A DNA stretch of 64,000 bases. It comes from Halosimplex pelagicum (GTDB lineage Archaea; Halobacteriota; Halobacteria; Halobacteriales; Haloarculaceae). Shown here piece by piece: positions 13,665 through 21,423 of the stretch. The notes beneath the pieces are model-generated. The model worked only from the letters and a program-made list of their open reading frames with translations, did not search any database and was not told where the DNA came from. Within the stretch, counting starts at the first letter, position 1, and each line of letters begins with the position of its first letter. The stretch spans positions 930,001 to 994,000 of the forward strand of contig NZ_CP058909.1 of the NCBI RefSeq assembly GCF_013415905.1. Direction: 5' to 3'. Position numbers and translations under genes: made by a program.

Positions 13665-16397
13665 ATGTCAGTCCAGTTCACCACACAGCTACCGGACGAG
13701 GACCAGCCCGTCCTCGGCAACGGCGTCGAGGACGAGATCGCCGTCGACCGCGAGTCGGCGCCGGCCAACTACGGCGACATCCGCATCCAGACCCGCGAGA
13801 CCGGACAGTCGTCGTGGGACAGCGGCGCGACGGGCTTCGTCGAGCAGACGATCGACCACGCCACCGTCCAGACGGTCATCGGCGGCCGCGAGGACGGCGA
13901 GGAGTACGAGGTCCGACTCAGGACCGAGACCGAGCACGTCACCGGCGCGTGGACGGCGCCGGTCGCCATCGTCACGAAGTTCCCCGGCGCCGCCAACCCC
14001 GTTGTCGACGCCGTCACGACCACGTCCGCCACGGTCTCGTGGACGGACAACGCCGACAACGAGGACGGGTTCTACCTGCAGCGGCGCAAGCGCTACGACT
14101 CGGGCTGGGGCCCCTGGAGCACGGTCGTCAGCGTCGGCCCGAACGTCACGCAGGCGACCGACGACACGGTCCAGCCGGCGCGGGAGTACGAGTTCCGCAT
14201 CCGCGCCTACACCGAGGACGCCGAGGCGTTCAGCGGGAGCGTCGCGACGACCACGCCCGACGCCGGGCTCAGCCAGCGGTCCGTCTCACCGACGGGTTGG
14301 GACGTCGTCGTCGAGTCGACCGTTCGCGATGCCGAGCGGGAGCCGCTCGTCCTCGACGACCCGCAACTGCAGCCGACGCTCAACGGCCAGCCTCGCATCA
14401 CGATCCCCGTCCCGCGGGACGAGTCGTGGTCGAGCGACACGTGGACCGACGCGGAGGTGACGGCGACGGTCAAGGGCAAGCCCGTCCCGATCGAGGAGCT
14501 CGAAGACGTCGAGCACACCCCCGAGCGGACGGTCCTGCGCTGTGTCGGTGGGATCGAACTCGAGAATCGCGTCGAGATGGAGGTCGACCAGCGACCGGTC
14601 CACGAGACCGCGGAGGATGTCGCCGCTGAGGCCTCGGACTACCAGATCAACGTCGACGACCCGAACGCCGAGACCGTCGCCGACCAGCTCGTCCAGAGCG
14701 CGCCGACGCTGTCGGACTACACACAGCTGGCGAGCGCGCCCGACACGGAGCCCGTCGACATCGGCTTCGACCGCGTCGACCGGCTGGCGTCGTGTTTCGT
14801 CGGCATCGAGTACGACTTCGAAGGCAACTACGAGTCGCTCACCGACGGGAGTCCCGACCCGCCGCACTACATCGACGGCATCGCCGCTCGCATCACGCCC
14901 GGGGATGCCCTGGCTCGGCAGGTTCAGTTCTCGTTCACGCCCGACTACCGCATCCCGGCCGATCGCGTCGGCGTCGCGATCTCGGCGCCCGTCGCCGACG
15001 GGACGTTCGACATCGCGAGCAACGTCACGCTCAACGGGTCGGAGATCGCCAACATCCCAGCCGGGGCGTGGGGGACCTACGAGGAGAGTTACTCGGGCGG
15101 CGACCTGCAGGCCGGCGAGGAGTATACGCTCTCCATCGAGGTCTACGGCGAGGACGATGCCGAGGCGATCATCGACGGCATGGCCGTCTACGATACCGAG
15201 TACCCCCCGACGGGCTTCGACCGCCCGGACGAGCTGTTCGACACGATCGCGCGTCCCGAGCCCGTGCCTGGCGGGCTTGCGGTCACGATGGACGAGGTCA
15301 CGCCGGCGGTCTCCGTCTCGGGCGCCCGCGTCGACGCCGACTTCGACGACACGTCGGGCGTCCAGCAGCTGGAGGTTTCCAACGACCAGGGGACGACCTG
15401 GCAGACCGCGTCGAACACCGAGAGCTTCGAGACGGACTTCCCAGACCTGGGCCCGACGCTGCAGTTCCGCGTGACGCTCGGCGGCTACGGCTCCGGCCGC
15501 GGTCGGAGCCCGACGACGGACTACCTCGCGCAGTCGCTGACCGGGCACAGCCTCTACGCCGACCTGGACGAGACGCCGCTGGTCGTCAACTCACACTACA
15601 ACCGGAGCGCGAAGTCCATCCTGACGGAGCTGGCCGATAGGGCCGACGCCATCTGGGAGGTGCAGTTCGACCAGAGTGCGGACTCGATCGCCTTCGAGTG
15701 GACCCAGCCCGGCCAGCGCGGGACCTCGGACATCGGCGACGTGACGACCTACACCGCGACGAAGACGACGCGCGAGCGCCCGGAACAGGTCATCGTCAAG
15801 GGCGCCGGCCTGCCCTTCGAGGAGCGCTTCACGGCGTCCCTCGGCGACTGGCACGACCTCGGGGAGATCCGGCTCATCCCCGGCTCCGAAAGCGTGACCG
15901 ATCCCGACTCCGGCGAGCAGTTCGAGCGCGGCGCCGACTACTCGCTCGACCTGCTGGACGGTCGGATCAAGCCGCTGTCGTCGGGGTCGATGGCGGGCGG
16001 GACGGCGTATCAGGTCGACTACCGCCGCAAGGCCATCGCCTTCGAGACGCTGCCCGGTGCCAGCGGGGGCGACATCACGGACCTGCGCGTCGAGCCCGGG
16101 CCGTGGGATCTCCCGTCGCTGACGACCGACCAGGAGGCCGGCCTGGTCGCGCGGCGCATCGCGTCGGAGCTGCAGGAGCCGCTCCACGAGATCGAGGTCG
16201 AAGTCACGGACATCTCCGCGTACAACCTGCTGGAGGCGGTCGACTCCGACGTGGTGCCGACGGACGGCCCGCTCAAGCTGCAGAACGTGTCCTCGGAGCC
16301 CGGGTCGGCGACGCTGTCGTGGGGGAGTCGGGAGACCGCCAGCGACGTGGTCGCGGACATCCAGGCGGGACTCTCGCAGACGAACGAACGGGTGTAA
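13665..16397 (+). CDS. Tail tip / baseplate hub protein with FnIII domains
   Basis: At 910 residues this is the largest provirus protein seen. Residues about 1-205 hold two fibronectin type III domains (SSWDSGATGFVEQTI; DNADNEDGFYLQRRKRY). The middle (about 300-560) is beta-rich with binding-module character (VGVAISAPVADGTFDIASNVTLNGS). The C-terminal third (about 620-900) contains LADRADAIWEVQF and ERPEQVIVKGAGLPFEE, resembling the domain layout of tail-hub (gp27/gpJ-like) proteins, which close the tube and organise the tip. It ends the late operon. Confidence 0.65.
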   Translation: MSVQFTTQLPDEDQPVLGNGVEDEIAVDRESAPANYGDIRIQTRETGQSSWDSGATGFVEQTIDHATVQTVIGGREDGEEYEVRLRTETEHVTGAWTAPVAIVTKFPGAANPVVDAVTTTSATVSWTDNADNEDGFYLQRRKRYDSGWGPWSTVVSVGPNVTQATDDTVQPAREYEFRIRAYTEDAEAFSGSVATTTPDAGLSQRSVSPTGWDVVVESTVRDAEREPLVLDDPQLQPTLNGQPRITIPVPRDESWSSDTWTDAEVTATVKGKPVPIEELEDVEHTPERTVLRCVGGIELENRVEMEVDQRPVHETAEDVAAEASDYQINVDDPNAETVADQLVQSAPTLSDYTQLASAPDTEPVDIGFDRVDRLASCFVGIEYDFEGNYESLTDGSPDPPHYIDGIAARITPGDALARQVQFSFTPDYRIPADRVGVAISAPVADGTFDIASNVTLNGSEIANIPAGAWGTYEESYSGGDLQAGEEYTLSIEVYGEDDAEAIIDGMAVYDTEYPPTGFDRPDELFDTIARPEPVPGGLAVTMDEVTPAVSVSGARVDADFDDTSGVQQLEVSNDQGTTWQTASNTESFETDFPDLGPTLQFRVTLGGYGSGRGRSPTTDYLAQSLTGHSLYADLDETPLVVNSHYNRSAKSILTELADRADAIWEVQFDQSADSIAFEWTQPGQRGTSDIGDVTTYTATKTTRERPEQVIVKGAGLPFEERFTASLGDWHDLGEIRLIPGSESVTDPDSGEQFERGADYSLDLLDGRIKPLSSGSMAGGTAYQVDYRRKAIAFETLPGASGGDITDLRVEPGPWDLPSLTTDQEAGLVARRIASELQEPLHEIEVEVTDISAYNLLEAVDSDVVPTDGPLKLQNVSSEPGSATLSWGSRETASDVVADIQAGLSQTNERV

Positions 16398-16406
16398 AAC
16401 GAGCGG

Positions 16407-16562
16407 TCAGCGGGTGTCCGCGCGTAGCGACTGTTCGCTCGTAGTGGTGCCGCAGCCAGCACACACGAATACCTTCCCTTTCAGGCGGTCCCACTCCATT
16501 TCACGGTGGCAGATGTCACAATAGTCGAGGTACGTGCCCCCGCTAGAGGTATCACTCGGCAT
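16407..16562 (-). CDS. Small zinc-ribbon protein
   Basis: A 51-residue protein with one zinc ribbon: CDIC near 16-19 and CAGC near 34-37, the latter followed by GTTTSEQSL. Its ATG overlaps the previous gene's stop by eleven bases, and it ends nine bases from the converging hub gene. It is the last gene of the leftward regulatory operon. Binding to nucleic acid or to a partner is plausible; nothing more can be said. Confidence 0.65.
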   Translation of the reverse strand: MPSDTSSGGTYLDYCDICHREMEWDRLKGKVFVCAGCGTTTSEQSLRADTR

Positions 16563-16986
16563 CGTCGTCGCCCCCAGGACTCCACGATCCGGAGAACGTC
16601 GTCGCGTGCGTGTCGAGCGTGAGGTTGACAGCCTCCAGCGACGCGTCCTCGATGGGCTTACCATCGACCGTCACGCGGTCGTATCCGTCGTCGACGTCGA
16701 CCGGCGTCTCGCCGACCTGCCCCCACTCGTAGGCCTCGATGGCGAAGCCGACCGCGACCCACTTGTGCGGGGCCGTGACCGGCGGGCCGAGCGGCTCGTC
16801 GCCGTCGTCGCCGGCCTTCGACAGGCTCGTCATGGCGATCATCCCCGCCATGCCCTGCATGGACGGGCCTCCGCTGTCCGCCGATAGGACGATGGCCTCC
16901 CACGCCTGCCCGTCGTCGGTCTGTGCGACGCGGACGGTGTACTCGCCGGCGTCGACCTCGTCGGCGGTCGCGAGGTCACTCGCCAT
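16552..16986 (-). CDS. Hypothetical protein of the leftward lysogeny operon
   Basis: This 144-residue acidic protein has a mixed alpha/beta look. VDAGEYTVRVAQTDDGQAWEAI suggests a strand-rich start, a Met/Ala-rich central helix (MQGMAGMIAMTSLSKAG) follows, and the end is a beta segment with Asp/Glu tail. No motif recognised. Start and stop both overlap neighbours, so it is translated with the two winged-helix genes of this operon. Confidence 0.65.
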   Translation of the reverse strand: MASDLATADEVDAGEYTVRVAQTDDGQAWEAIVLSADSGGPSMQGMAGMIAMTSLSKAGDDGDEPLGPPVTAPHKWVAVGFAIEAYEWGQVGETPVDVDDGYDRVTVDGKPIEDASLEAVNLTLDTHATTFSGSWSPGGDDDAE

Positions 16987-17200
16987 CGGTCAGCACCTCG
17001 CGGCCGGCGTCGGTGATCTCGTACAGCCCGCGCGTGAGCTGACGGGCCAGCCCCGCCCGGCCCAGCCGGACGAGTGCGGAGTTCACGTCACCCTTCTCCA
17101 GGCCCGTCCGCTCGCGGACGAGTTGTGGGTTCGCCCGCCCGTCCGCGAGGACCTGCAGGACGCTCCGGTCGCGGTCGTCGGGGACGGTGTCACCCGGCAT
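16976..17200 (-). CDS. Stand-alone winged-helix regulator domain
   Basis: A 74-residue protein that is almost entirely one winged helix. It matches the N-terminal domain of the regulator at 17419-17940 along its length: DRSVLQVLADGRANPQLVRERTG against DREILDVLHEGRATPLYVAERVD, then RGLYEITDAGRE against SGLYELADDPRE. It belongs to the PhiH1-repressor-like haloarchaeal group. As a free DNA-binding domain made with the larger paralogue it could compete with or modulate it. Confidence 0.75.
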   Translation of the reverse strand: MPGDTVPDDRDRSVLQVLADGRANPQLVRERTGLEKGDVNSALVRLGRAGLARQLTRGLYEITDAGREVLTDGE

Positions 17201-17429
17201 CGTCGTCTTCCCGGGGCCGGATGTCCACGACGATCTCGCCCGTCTGGTTGTAGCTCTGGAAGAAGTCGTCGAGGTCCTGGGGCGGCTTGACGTACGTGTT
17301 GATCTCCGGGTCCTGCTCAGTGTAGGGCACGACCGTCGTGATGCGGTAGGCCTCGGCCACGTCCACGCCAGCGGTCTCAGCCTCGGCGAGCATCTCGGCG
17401 GCGAGCCCCGGCTGTTCGTCACTCGCCAT
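17190..17429 (-). CDS. Hypothetical acidic protein
   Basis: A 79-residue protein started at MASDEQPGLA. It has an N-terminal helix (AAEMLAEAETAGVDVAEAYRI) and a more extended C-terminal half (LDDFFQSYNQTGEIVVDIRP). Both ends overlap the neighbouring genes by eleven bases, a spacing repeated through this operon. I do not recognise it. Being between two winged-helix genes, it may be part of the same regulatory circuit. Confidence 0.65.
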   Translation of the reverse strand: MASDEQPGLAAEMLAEAETAGVDVAEAYRITTVVPYTEQDPEINTYVKPPQDLDDFFQSYNQTGEIVVDIRPREDDDAG

Positions 17430-17940
17430 CGTCGACCACCTCGTCGAGGATCGCCTGCGCGTCGGCGAGTGGCGTCCGCCCCGGCGCGTCGTCGGGGAGC
17501 CGCTCCAGCCCGCGCGCCAGCGCGTCGCGGGCCTCGGCCAGCCGCTCGGGATCGGCGCCGTCCTGGGCGGCCAGCCGTTCGCGGCAGTCGTCGAGGTCGG
17601 CCTGCATCTCGTCGAGGTCGTCGACGCCCATGCCGTGGTGTTCCCACAGCCAGTCGTCGACGAGGTCGCGCGTGTCGACATCGGCGCGGCGGTCGCCCTC
17701 TTCGGCGGTGTCGTCGGTGCCGTCCTCGCGGGGATCGTCCGCGAGTTCGTACAGGCCGCTGGCGAGGCGCTCCACGACACCGTGTTCAAGCAACCGCTTC
17801 AGCTTATCACTCGCGTACGGGCGAGTGATGTCTACCCGCTCAGCCACGTACAGGGGCGTCGCGCGCCCCTCGTGGAGTACGTCGAGTATCTCGCGATCCG
17901 TCTCGTTCAGATCGTCCTTGTCAAGAGCCACTACTGACAC
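17419..17940 (-). CDS. PhiH1-repressor-like winged-helix regulator (candidate provirus repressor)
   Basis: This 173-residue protein starts with GTG (17940-17938). Residues about 12-70 are a winged helix (DREILDVLHEGRATPLYVAERVDITRPYASDKLKRLLEHG, with wing ASGLYEL), as in the repressor of halovirus PhiH1. The rest is a long acidic helical extension, probably for dimerisation (about 85-173). It is first in the leftward operon and faces the early rightward operon across a region with paired TAC-N5-GTA repeats, the geometry of a lysogeny repressor. A GTATAG box lies about 20 bases upstream. Confidence 0.75.
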   Translation of the reverse strand: MSVVALDKDDLNETDREILDVLHEGRATPLYVAERVDITRPYASDKLKRLLEHGVVERLASGLYELADDPREDGTDDTAEEGDRRADVDTRDLVDDWLWEHHGMGVDDLDEMQADLDDCRERLAAQDGADPERLAEARDALARGLERLPDDAPGRTPLADAQAILDEVVDDGE

Positions 17941-17971
17941 AGTTCCATCTCCGGCTATACGTTTGTTCCGC

Positions 17972-18024
17972 TACTACGAGTATGTTACGGTGGGTTGTTA
18001 CCTACAATAGATTACGCATAGTAA
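17972..18024. promoter_or_regulatory. Switch region with two TAC-N5-GTA inverted repeats
   Basis: Between the repressor-like gene and the early operon, TACTACGAGTA (17972-17982) and TTACGCATAGTAA (18012-18024) share the pattern TAC-N5-GTA, 41 bases apart. The first adjoins the leftward promoter; the second lies just before a TTAAAG box (near 18,027) that could drive the rightward operon. One protein binding both could turn early genes off while tuning its own expression. Confidence 0.55.
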
Positions 18025-18088
18025 GATTAAAGAGGCATGGCCGTGTACTGTAGAGTAAGCAGGGAGCCCCGGTCAGAAGGTGGCCGGC

Positions 18089-18127
18089 GCGTGTTGTCGC
18101 ACGCCCGACCTGCTTGGAGAACCAAGC
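18089..18127 (+). other. Two hairpins in the leader of the early operon
   Basis: GCGTG (18089-18093) and CACGC (18100-18104) form a 5-bp stem with a 6-base loop. GCTTGG (18112-18117) and CCAAGC (18122-18127) form a perfect 6-bp stem with an AGAA loop that ends one base before the ATG at 18129. If the TTAAAG box near 18,027 is used, the message has a leader of about 75 bases with these structures at its 3' end, well placed to limit ribosome entry. Confidence 0.5.
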
Positions 18128-18128
18128 G

Positions 18129-18500
18129 ATGGCAACTACGCAATCCAACACCCAAAACGGTACCGACGACGCGCTGCCCGCCGGCTGGGCGCGCGTCCCC
18201 GACGACCAGCTGCACCACACCGTCCGCGCGGCCTTCGAGCACGACTCGGGCCTGCGCGTCACGATCGAGTCGATGTCCCGACCCGATCAGATGCACGACG
18301 CGCGCTCGTCGCGGATGGACTCGGGCTACGTCGCCCGCGTTCGCGACGACATGGGCGCCGACCTCTGTCCCGAACTGTCCGCCAAGTCCGTCGCCCGCGA
18401 CGCCGCCCGGGAGTTCGCCGCGGCCCACCCCGACGGCGAGTTCGAGGTCCCGGACCCGCGCGACCAGCCGCTCGGCCCGATCGACTGGAGGGACGAGTGA
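18129..18500 (+). CDS. Hypothetical protein, first gene of early operon I
   Basis: A 123-residue acidic protein started at MATTQSNTQN, directly behind a hairpin; a TTG start five codons upstream is possible. It has several short motifs (LPAGWARVPDDQLHHTVRAA, DSGLRVTIESM) and a C-terminal region ending PLGPIDWRDE. A region of about 100 residues mixing helix and strand is likely, but I recognise no family. It opens a seven-gene operon of overlapping short genes typical of early virus functions. Confidence 0.65.
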   Translation: MATTQSNTQNGTDDALPAGWARVPDDQLHHTVRAAFEHDSGLRVTIESMSRPDQMHDARSSRMDSGYVARVRDDMGADLCPELSAKSVARDAAREFAAAHPDGEFEVPDPRDQPLGPIDWRDE

Positions 18501-19042
18501 TGGTTATCTTCGACCGCCGCGACGAGTTTGCCGATTCGGAGTCGAACCTCGAAACGGTCGCTGCCGAGGCGCACGACCTCTACAGTAGCGACGCGTTCAA
18601 GGATGATGTCGCAGAGGCGCTCGGACCGGTCGTCAAGCAACACCTCGATTGCGAGGCCGTCGATGCCGCTGCGGAGGAGGTCCTTCGCGAGTGGATGGCG
18701 AAGGAGGCGATGGGCGGCCTCTTTCAACTCCGTAACCAGATCGTGACGAACCGCCAAGCAGACTTCGCCGAGGGCGACCTTATCCGGATGCAGTCGGCGA
18801 GCGACCCAGACGAGATCATCCGGTACGTCATCGATGACGCGGCCCCCGACGATACGGGCGTTCGCGTCTACCGGGTCCCGGACGATCCTGACGACGATCC
18901 GTCGATGACGGACCACAGCGCCGGCCACATCAAGTTCTGTGACCGCTTCGCGGTTGACCGGAGCTATCGCGATGCCGAGGCGCGCCCGTTCGTCGTCGCG
19001 CGGCGGTTGGGCAACGGCCAGGGGGTCGATCTCGATGAGTAA
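18500..19042 (+). CDS. Hypothetical protein of early operon I
   Basis: A 180-residue acidic protein whose ATG overlaps the previous stop by one base (TGATG). The first half is helical (ETVAAEAHDLYSSDAFKDDV, VDAAAEEVLREWMAKEAM); the second is beta-rich with DLIRMQSASDPDEIIRYVIDD and GVRVYRVPDD. No family recognised. Base use is slightly less GC-rich than the next genes. Role in the early viral programme is unknown. Confidence 0.65.
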   Translation: MVIFDRRDEFADSESNLETVAAEAHDLYSSDAFKDDVAEALGPVVKQHLDCEAVDAAAEEVLREWMAKEAMGGLFQLRNQIVTNRQADFAEGDLIRMQSASDPDEIIRYVIDDAAPDDTGVRVYRVPDDPDDDPSMTDHSAGHIKFCDRFAVDRSYRDAEARPFVVARRLGNGQGVDLDE

Positions 19043-19169
19043 GTGGTCTGATGTCGACGAGCGCCGTATCTGGCGGTCACTCGTGGTCCAGTCTCACGGT
19101 CCTGACGGCGTCGACGCGTTCGACTACCTGCGGGCCGGGTCCCGTGCTGACGACGGGAGGGGCGCATGA
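19035..19169 (+). CDS. Very small protein (44 aa) of early operon I
   Basis: Started at MSKWSDVDERRIW, this gene overlaps the previous stop by eight bases and the next start by four. The product is 44 residues and mostly one helix with two Trp residues (RIWRSLVVQSHGPDGVDAFDYLRAG). Size and overlaps support a real coupled gene. No function can be assigned. Confidence 0.55.
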   Translation: MSKWSDVDERRIWRSLVVQSHGPDGVDAFDYLRAGSRADDGRGA

Positions 19170-19471
19170 GCGACGACCTCCCGCAGCTCCACGTCGGCGA
19201 TCACGTTCAGGATCGGGAGGACGACCCCGACGAGGCAGCGACCATGCTCGTCGTCGGCACGCCGGCCGAACGGGCCGACGAGGTCCCGGTCGACGACGAG
19301 AAGACCGTCGCCGATGTCAACCCCGAGTACCCCGCCGACGATCACGTCGTCGAGGCCGCCTTCCCGAGCCGGACGACGGCCGATGTCGACCACCTGACGA
19401 GCTACGCCTACCCGCGGTCGCGGCTACGGCGGACCGCACGACTCCACAGCGAGGAGGACAGCGATGACTGA
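19166..19471 (+). CDS. Hypothetical protein of early operon I
   Basis: A 101-residue, strongly acidic protein with an ATGA overlap to the previous gene. It has a short beta-like segment (LHVGDHVQDREDDPDEAATM, TMLVVGTPAERADEVPV) and a Tyr/Arg-containing helix near its end. The segment VGDHVQ resembles the start of small SH3-like barrels, but that is weak. No recognised family. Confidence 0.6.
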   Translation: MSDDLPQLHVGDHVQDREDDPDEAATMLVVGTPAERADEVPVDDEKTVADVNPEYPADDHVVEAAFPSRTTADVDHLTSYAYPRSRLRRTARLHSEEDSDD

Positions 19472-19712
19472 GGGCATCACGCTGGCGTTCACCAACGAGG
19501 CGAGCAACCGACGGCGGATCCGCCTGGAGCGCCGGGACGCCGGTGGGTGGACGATGCACGACGAGGAGTTCGACGGCGACAAGTGGCGGCCGGTCGGTCG
19601 CGAGATCGTCGCCGATGTCGAGCTCGAGGTCGGTGCCGCGGCCGCGGACGTGCTCGACGTGGTCGGCGGCGCCGGCCAGACGGTCACCGGGCCCGAGCAG
19701 GTGGACCGATGA
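19464..19712 (+). CDS. Hypothetical protein of early operon I
   Basis: An 82-residue protein overlapping its upstream neighbour by eight bases. It alternates basic and acidic strands (RRIRLERRDAGGWTMHDEEF; DVELEVGAAAADVLDVV). The start ITLAFTNEASN and GWTM could mark a small beta domain. No recognised family; retained because of its place in an unbroken chain of overlapping genes and its strong third-position GC. Confidence 0.6.
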   Translation: MTEGITLAFTNEASNRRRIRLERRDAGGWTMHDEEFDGDKWRPVGREIVADVELEVGAAAADVLDVVGGAGQTVTGPEQVDR

Positions 19713-19825
19713 GCCTGTTCACGGCGTCGTTCGAGTTCTTTCGCGTACCGCTGCCGAAGACCGACACCGAGATCGTCGTCCAGACGCGCCAGGGTGTGTG
19801 GGTGGAGGTGACGACCGATGGGTGA
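19709..19825 (+). CDS. Very small protein (38 aa) of early operon I
   Basis: A 38-residue gene with ATGA overlap at its start and an eight-base overlap at its end. The product is hydrophobic at first (LFTASFEFFRVPLPK) then beta-like (IVVQTRQGVWVEVT). It may be a single strand-rich peptide or a membrane-associated peptide. Kept on the basis of coupling and codon use only. Confidence 0.5.
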   Translation: MSLFTASFEFFRVPLPKTDTEIVVQTRQGVWVEVTTDG

Positions 19826-20039
19826 GCGAACGCGCAGTTTCTCGGACCCCGATACGCTGTTTGAGCTGGTCCGCTCGGACACGCCCGTCTGGGACGACGG
19901 GTTCAAAATGGGCGAGCCGACCGGCGAAGTCGTCTGTGAGGGGTGCGGTGCGTCGGCCGCGGCGCCGGAGTACATCAACCACGACAAGGACTGCAGCCAG
20001 CGAGACGTTACGAGCGAGTGGTACGACGAACTACACTGA
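19818..20039 (+). CDS. Small Cys-containing protein, end of early operon I
   Basis: A 73-residue protein with CEGC near 40-43 and a later Cys and His (YINHDKDC), giving a possible C2HC zinc finger. The N-terminal half is helical (PDTLFELVRSDTPVWDD). It ends four bases before the end of the converging lipoprotein gene, leaving no room for a terminator between them. Function unknown. Confidence 0.6.
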   Translation: MGERTRSFSDPDTLFELVRSDTPVWDDGFKMGEPTGEVVCEGCGASAAAPEYINHDKDCSQRDVTSEWYDELH

Positions 20040-20043
20040 CCGG

Positions 20044-20961
20044 TTAGCTGACCGATCCCCCTTCTACGTCGCCGACTTCGAGCGTCCATCGCACGTCAAC
20101 CGCGTCGAGCCGGTAGGTGTAGGTGCCCACCTCGTCGACCGTCGCATCCACGACGCTATACTCGTACTCCCCACCAGCCGGGATGTTGATGCGAGCGCCC
20201 GACTCGTAGGTGTACCAGATGTCGGACTCGCCCTGCCAGCTGACGCCCGTCACGATCGACGAGTCGCGGGCGGTCCGATTCCGTAGCGTGACGGTGTAGC
20301 TGAACGGCTCGCCGGGTTCGATCTGGTCGGGGATGTCCTCGCTGGCCTTGATCACGTCACCGTCGGTCAGCGGCTCGACGATGTCGAACGCGACCTCGAC
20401 GCTTTCCGAGGTCCGATTCTGTGCGTCGTCGCGGACGATCGCGTCGGCGGTGTAGCTGCCCTGGGGCCACCGGCGGCTGTCGAACGCGACCGCCGTCTCG
20501 TAGGACTCGCGCTCACCCTCTTCCGTGAGTTGGCTGCCCTGTTTGGTCTGGTACCCAACGCGCGATCCCGTGCTGTCGAAGACGCGGCCCTGAAGCGTGG
20601 CCGCGACGGTGCCGCCGGTCGCGGGGAGGTCAAGGTCCACACCGAGGACGGCCCACCCACCTTCACCGATGCTCTCGACGGCGTTGTCCGTCACGTCGCC
20701 GCGGCCCTGGAACGCCGTCACCAGATTGGCCGCGTTGATCGCCGGCGCCTGTGGCGTTGGTTCCGGTGTCGGTGTTGGCTCCGGCGTCGGCGACGGGCTC
20801 GCCGTGGGCGTCGAGGTCGGCGTTGGCGTCGGTGTTGGTGTGTCCGTCGGGGCGGGCGTCTCGCCCCCATCCGAATCCTGCCCACCGCTACCGCTCGGAC
20901 ACCCCGCAACGGCGCCCGTGGCTGCGACCGATGCTGCCGCAAGGAACTGTCGGCGGTCCAT
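20044..20961 (-). CDS. Tat lipoprotein with Thr/Pro stalk (cargo gene)
   Basis: This 305-residue protein begins DRRQFLAAASVAATGAVAGC: a twin-arginine motif, short hydrophobic core and a lipobox Cys at 21, so it is probably exported folded and lipid-anchored outside the cell. A Thr/Pro repeat stalk (about 35-72) carries the body away from the membrane. The body holds two Ig-like beta domains (about 80-175 and 180-300). It has its own promoter-like CTTAGTA box about 29 bases upstream and reads against the early operon. A role in altering the lysogen's surface is likely but inferred. Confidence 0.8.
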   Translation of the reverse strand: MDRRQFLAAASVAATGAVAGCPSGSGGQDSDGGETPAPTDTPTPTPTPTSTPTASPSPTPEPTPTPEPTPQAPAINAANLVTAFQGRGDVTDNAVESIGEGGWAVLGVDLDLPATGGTVAATLQGRVFDSTGSRVGYQTKQGSQLTEEGERESYETAVAFDSRRWPQGSYTADAIVRDDAQNRTSESVEVAFDIVEPLTDGDVIKASEDIPDQIEPGEPFSYTVTLRNRTARDSSIVTGVSWQGESDIWYTYESGARINIPAGGEYEYSVVDATVDEVGTYTYRLDAVDVRWTLEVGDVEGGSVS

Positions 20962-21150
20962 ACCTACCGATTACTGTCCGCCTACTAAGGGATACTGGCG
21001 AGACTGCCCGACCACTTTCACCACCCGGCACACGCAAATACGCCCTGGTTTGATACGTCAGCGGCCGTAACGTACCAGTTTCCGTGATTTTACTTTCACT
21101 CCACGTGAGAAGAGCCCTCAAGTACCACACTCCCGTCGGTGTGGGACGCG

Positions 21151-21249
21151 ATGCTCACCGTGCCCCAGGCCGAGCACTACGAGCTGGTCGATGCGAAGGA
21201 GGATCGGACCGTGCCCTACGCAGCCATCGTGTTCGCGGGGGAGGTGTAG
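21151..21249 (+). CDS. Very small protein (32 aa), uncertain
   Basis: A 32-residue frame (MLTVPQAEHYELVDAKEDRT and a hydrophobic end) with strong third-position GC. A TTTTACTTT stretch near 21,088 could be its promoter. A 6-bp hairpin (CCACAC 21125-21130, GTGTGG 21139-21144) stands six bases before the ATG. It ends four bases from a converging gene. The size leaves it doubtful. Confidence 0.4.
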   Translation: MLTVPQAEHYELVDAKEDRTVPYAAIVFAGEV

Positions 21250-21252
21250 ATG

Positions 21253-21423
21253 TCAGTCAGCCGTCGCCGCCGTCTTCGGATTTCCCTCGTCGGCCCCTTG
21301 GTCTTCGGCGCGATCGAGAACACGGCGGATCACGTCGTCGAACGAGTCGTTCGGCTCTTTACGACTGTTGAGTCGCTTCCACGTGTCGTGCTTGATCCGG
21401 ATGTTCACATCGTCGTCGGCCAT
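21253..21423 (-). CDS. VapB-like (DUF7557-type) orphan antitoxin/regulator, left copy
   Basis: A 56-residue protein started at MADDDVNIRI. The motif IRIKHDTWKRLNSRKEPNDS then FDDVIRRVLDRA is that of haloarchaeal VapB/DUF7557 proteins: an N-terminal DNA-binding strand and two helices. No toxin gene adjoins it. A TATAAAA-type box (GGTATAAAAC on its strand, near 21,445-21,454) lies about 27 bases ahead of the ATG. It faces a paralogue across 121 bases. Confidence 0.75.
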   Translation of the reverse strand: MADDDVNIRIKHDTWKRLNSRKEPNDSFDDVIRRVLDRAEDQGADEGNPKTAATAD

